Of a stretch of DNA of 5,320 bases, positions 5,246-5,320 are shown piece by piece. The DNA is from Verrucomicrobiota bacterium (lineage in GTDB: Bacteria > Verrucomicrobiota > Verrucomicrobiia > Limisphaerales > UBA11358), in the NCBI GenBank assembly GCA_021323835.1, contig JAJPKI010000028.1, positions 1-5,320 on the forward strand, given 5' to 3'. The position numbers and the translations under genes were made by a program. A model generated the notes under the pieces. That model was given only the letters and a program-made list of their open reading frames with translations, was not told the origin of the DNA and made no database searches. Numbering within the stretch: the stretch's first letter is position 1; the number at the start of each line of letters is the position of its first letter.

Positions 5246-5320
5246 ATGAACAATACCGCGACCAGCGAGGAAGAAATTCGCAATGCGCTAGACGCGATTG
5301 CAAAAAATTTTCAGCCGTCA
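5246..5320 (+). CDS. Start of an unidentified plus-strand gene (C-terminus outside window)
   Basis: An ATG at 5246-5248 opens a frame that stays open for the remaining 25 codons (MNNTATSEEEIRNALDAIAK and five more). The sequence is hydrophilic and looks helical (EEEIRNALDAIAKNF), with no signal peptide or membrane segment. There is no clear ribosome binding site ahead of the ATG. It is divergent from the relaxase, with the CGTTGC array between the two, so both could share control sequences. Twenty-five residues are too few to name a family; it could be another transfer gene or a host gene. The fragment could also be a chance open frame. Confidence 0.4.
   Translation, partial: MNNTATSEEEIRNALDAIAKNFQPS

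Noticed and set aside
4923..5249. Plus-strand frame of 108 codons running from antisense relaxase through the CGTTGC array
   Set aside because: Its first quarter is antisense to the relaxase, its last part is just translation of the repeat array (Ala/Thr/Asn/Gln-rich), and nothing resembles a known protein. Its stop overlaps the ATG at 5246, but translational coupling is not otherwise supported.

Overview
The window looks like a small mobilisation or conjugation module lodged between other genes, probably in a member of the Verrucomicrobiota. The taxonomic hint comes from the left edge. There, the last 79 residues of a plus-strand protein carry a C-terminal signature (a WHG stretch, then ENPRP, then a TSID stretch) that I recall from large verrucomicrobial proteins of the Pedosphaera type. 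This is recall rather than a database result, and it fits only moderately well.

The central part, 368 to about 5003, is one minus-strand block that reads from right to left. It starts with a MobF (TrwC/TraI-like) relaxase-helicase, followed by an XRE-type helix-turn-helix regulator (1806-2228), a TrbL/VirB6-like polytopic inner-membrane protein (676-1797), and a 95-residue protein with one N-terminal membrane segment (368-655). The gaps are short (75, 8 and 20 bases), which fits a polycistronic unit, possibly with an internal promoter before the regulator. The relaxase would nick and unwind DNA, the TrbL-like protein would belong to a mating channel, and the regulator would set expression. 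No coupling protein, VirB4-type ATPase or pilin gene is visible, so the module is either helper-dependent or continues beyond the right edge.

The non-coding DNA is structured. A 19-bp sequence centred on the palindrome CCCGAATTCGGG occurs twice in opposite orientations, about 40 bases upstream of the preferred starts of both the relaxase and the TrbL-like gene. Upstream of the relaxase (5031-5229) there are also a second inverted repeat and an array of CGTTGC repeats spaced 11-12 bp apart, which together make a good candidate origin of transfer. A 9-bp inverted repeat carrying the same CGTTGC core lies at 279-328, between the left-hand gene and the end of the module. At the far right a plus-strand reading frame begins at 5246 and leaves the window after 25 codons. 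No RNA genes, CRISPR arrays, insertion sequences or transposases were seen.
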